From Chthoniobacteraceae bacterium (GTDB lineage: Bacteria; Verrucomicrobiota; Verrucomicrobiia; Chthoniobacterales; Chthoniobacteraceae), in assembly GCA_947449735.1 (NCBI GenBank), contig CANFTB010000006.1, positions 62,001-126,000 of the forward strand: a stretch of 64,000 bases of DNA, read 5' to 3'. This document shows, piece by piece, positions 62,476 to 64,000 of the stretch. Under the pieces are notes generated by a model. It saw only the letters and a program-made list of their open reading frames with translations, had not been told where the DNA came from and ran no database searches. Position numbers and translations under genes: made by a program. The number at the start of each line of letters is the position of its first letter. Position 1 is the stretch's first letter.

Positions 62476-63672
62476 GTGAAGGAGATATTCAACTGGACTA
62501 CTAATCGTGTGTTTTCGTATGTGCACGGGAATCACCTGGTTTATAACACGTGCTGGGAGGATCCCCGGCTGGACCGCGAGGTGATGCAGTTGGGAGCCGA
62601 GGACGACGTGGTGCTGATCACTTCTGCTGGCTGCAACGCTTTGGACTACGCATTGGATGCTCCCAGGAGTGTGCATGCCGTCGACATGAACTTCCGGCAG
62701 AACGCGCTTTTGGAACTCAAAATAGCGGGCATTCGAAAGCTCGATTTCGACTCGTTTTTCAAACTGTTCGGCGAAGGTGGTGATTCCAGGTTTGGTAATT
62801 GGTATCATTCGTTGCTTAGAGATGAGCTTTCTCCGGATTCAAAGCGGTATTGGGACGCGAGAATACATTTCTTCAACCGTTCGAATCCCGATGCGTCGTT
62901 TTATCACCGGGGAACCACGGGTGTATTCGGGAGAATGCTCGTCGCTTATTGTAAAATGAAGGGCGTTTACGAAGATGCGCTGCGGGTTTTTTATGCCGGC
63001 TCCCTTGAACAGCAGCGGGAATTGTATTTTGGCCGGATCAAGGAGCGCTTTTGGGGGGCGGGAATCAAGCGGGCCCTTCGCACGGATGTCGCCTTGAGTC
63101 TGATCGGAGTCCCCCTGGCTCAAAGGAAGCACCTTGAAAAAACCTGCGCCCAGAGCGTCTCGGACTTCATGGAGGAATCTATGGAAGCTGTTTTCACGAG
63201 GCTGCCTGCCGGCGACAATTACTTCTGGAGGCTGTATTTGTTCGGCAGGTATTCCAAAGAGTGCTGTCCCGAGTATCTGAAGGAGGAAAACTTCCTGCGC
63301 CTGAAGGGTGGCCTTGTGGACCGGATCCACACCCACACCAGCGACCTGACCTCTTTCCTGCGGTCCCAAAGCGAGGGTTTTTCCAGATTCGTGTTGCTGG
63401 ACCACATGGACTGGTTGAGCCAGCAGGACACCCGTCTGTTGCGCGCCGAGTGGCAGGCCATTATGGACAGGGCGCGCCCCGGTGCCATGGCACTCTGGCG
63501 TAGCGGTGGAGCGCGGGTGGACTTTGTGGATCCGCTCACCGTCGAGAGCAGGGGAGCGAGCCGGAAAGTCGGGGATTTGCTCCAGTATGAGACTGCTCTT
63601 GCCGCGGACTGCCACAGGCGGGACCGGGTGCACACCTACGGCAGTTTCTACATCGCCCGGATGGCCCATTGA
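62476..63672 (+). CDS. btaA: BtaA-type 3-amino-3-carboxypropyl transferase (betaine lipid synthesis)
   Basis: Transfers the 3-amino-3-carboxypropyl group of SAM to diacylglycerol, the first step to DGTS betaine lipid. The 398-residue product carries the BtaA (DUF3419) features HLVYNTCWEDPRLDRE, ITSAGCNALDYAL, AVDMNFRQNALLELK, the FNRSNPDASFYHRGTTGVFGRML-type block and FVLLDHMDWL. The GTG at 62476 starts the conserved sequence. The companion methyltransferase BtaB is not evident. Its TGA overlaps the TTG start of a partial gene. Such lipids replace phospholipids under phosphate limitation in other bacteria. Confidence 0.88.
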   Translation: MKEIFNWTTNRVFSYVHGNHLVYNTCWEDPRLDREVMQLGAEDDVVLITSAGCNALDYALDAPRSVHAVDMNFRQNALLELKIAGIRKLDFDSFFKLFGEGGDSRFGNWYHSLLRDELSPDSKRYWDARIHFFNRSNPDASFYHRGTTGVFGRMLVAYCKMKGVYEDALRVFYAGSLEQQRELYFGRIKERFWGAGIKRALRTDVALSLIGVPLAQRKHLEKTCAQSVSDFMEESMEAVFTRLPAGDNYFWRLYLFGRYSKECCPEYLKEENFLRLKGGLVDRIHTHTSDLTSFLRSQSEGFSRFVLLDHMDWLSQQDTRLLRAEWQAIMDRARPGAMALWRSGGARVDFVDPLTVESRGASRKVGDLLQYETALAADCHRRDRVHTYGSFYIARMAH

Positions 63673-64000
63673 AAGGCGTTGAGGCCATGGTCGGGAGGCG
63701 GTCCCAAGACGGGGGGGAGGTTGCGTTCGCGGGGGAGGCCTTGCGCTGGCTCGGGGAAAGTTCCGCGAGCCATGACGGGTACTGGGCCTTGTTCGTCAAG
63801 GAGCAGCCCGTCGCTCTGGCCGCGAACTTTCACACCGAGGCTGCGGTCCTGCGTCTGAACGGGCGCCTGTGGAGCTTGAGCGTCAACGAGGGGCGTGGGG
63901 AGTGTTCCTATCCCTGTTCTCTTTTGACCCAGTACGTGCGTTATCCGCTGGCGGAGCTTTCCCTGGTGTCGTCCAGACTGCTCCGGGTGAGTGCGCGCTT
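63669..64000 (+). CDS. Partial gene of unknown function, coupled to btaA
   Basis: An open frame begins with a TTG that overlaps the btaA stop (TTGA at 63669-63672); an in-frame ATG lies at 63687. It runs off the window after about 110 codons without a stop. The visible part has no clear family motif: GESSASHDGYWALFVKEQPV, then LRLNGRLWSLSVNEGRGECS, then YPCSLLTQYVRYPLAELSL. Two cysteines occur in CSYPC. Coupling suggests a link to betaine-lipid synthesis, but this is inference from position. Confidence 0.5.
   Translation, partial: MKGVEAMVGRRSQDGGEVAFAGEALRWLGESSASHDGYWALFVKEQPVALAANFHTEAAVLRLNGRLWSLSVNEGRGECSYPCSLLTQYVRYPLAELSLVSSRLLRVSAR

Noticed and set aside
1..64000. CRISPR arrays, insertion sequences, prophage or integrase genes
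   Set aside because: No regularly spaced repeats, transposase motifs or phage structural genes were seen.

Overview
The window looks like a chromosomal segment of a Gram-negative, GC-rich member of the Verrucomicrobiota (PVC superphylum), probably Opitutae-like; that placement is inferred from gene content. The clearest markers are two very large secreted proteins with a propeller-like N-terminal domain, HEAT-type repeats and a C-terminal CxxCH cytochrome motif, three secreted PQQ-type beta-propellers starting with a DWPQ(W/Y)RG motif, a formylglycine-type sulfatase, and outer-membrane functions (LpxA, Pal, a beta-barrel). No phage, insertion sequence or CRISPR array is visible. Gene spacing is tight and coding density is high except around 51.5-53.3 kb.

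0-20 kb is mainly housekeeping: tatC, a diaminopimelate decarboxylase, the RNA helicase hrpA, gatB with a CvpA-like membrane protein, an outer-membrane barrel protein, uvrC, galE, a Pal-type lipoprotein, leuS, rdgB, riboflavin synthase, and a 610-residue acidic coiled-coil protein of unknown function. 19.6-28.4 kb holds carA followed by a degenerate FHA-like protein and a CBM9-like protein, the first PVC cytochrome divergent from a PQQ-type propeller, a GAF protein with a gamma-carbonic-anhydrase-type hexapeptide protein, and HU. 28.4-34.9 kb is a run of + strand genes: a hybrid histidine kinase overlapping a response regulator with a tetracysteine tail, lpxA, then overlapping queF-queC-queE for the 7-deazaguanine pathway (no queD seen).

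From 40.1 back to 34.9 kb a compact minus-strand cluster runs ruvA, an ATP-grasp-like protein, an SRPBCC protein, a FabF-type ketosynthase, a two-domain CbiX chelatase and a DR2241-type Fe-S protein, with unusual TTGA stop/start overlaps. 40.9-46 kb holds an NtrC-type regulator, two PQQ-type propellers flanking a LamG-like protein, and an atypical Gfo/Idh oxidoreductase. 47.2-51.5 kb is a catabolic operon: an FCD-type GntR regulator with a likely palindromic operator, a sulfatase and a GH36 alpha-galactosidase, which together suggest use of a sulfated galactose-containing glycan.

51.5-53.3 kb is a small degraded, partly AT-rich island: an AbrB/MazE antitoxin gene broken by a stop codon, a truncated PIN toxin, tRNA-Pro(CGG) and an orphan coiled-coil protein. 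53.3-64 kb contains an alkaline-phosphatase-superfamily protein with altered metal motifs, the second PVC cytochrome, panD, a WYL regulator coupled to a PaaK-like ligase, an EVE protein, a methyltransferase, btaA (betaine-lipid synthesis) and a coupled partial gene running off the end.

No convincing entirely new system was found. The most unusual pieces are the 34.9-40.1 kb cluster, the response regulator with the cysteine tail, and the broken toxin-antitoxin remnant. All family assignments come from reading motifs by eye; no database search was run.
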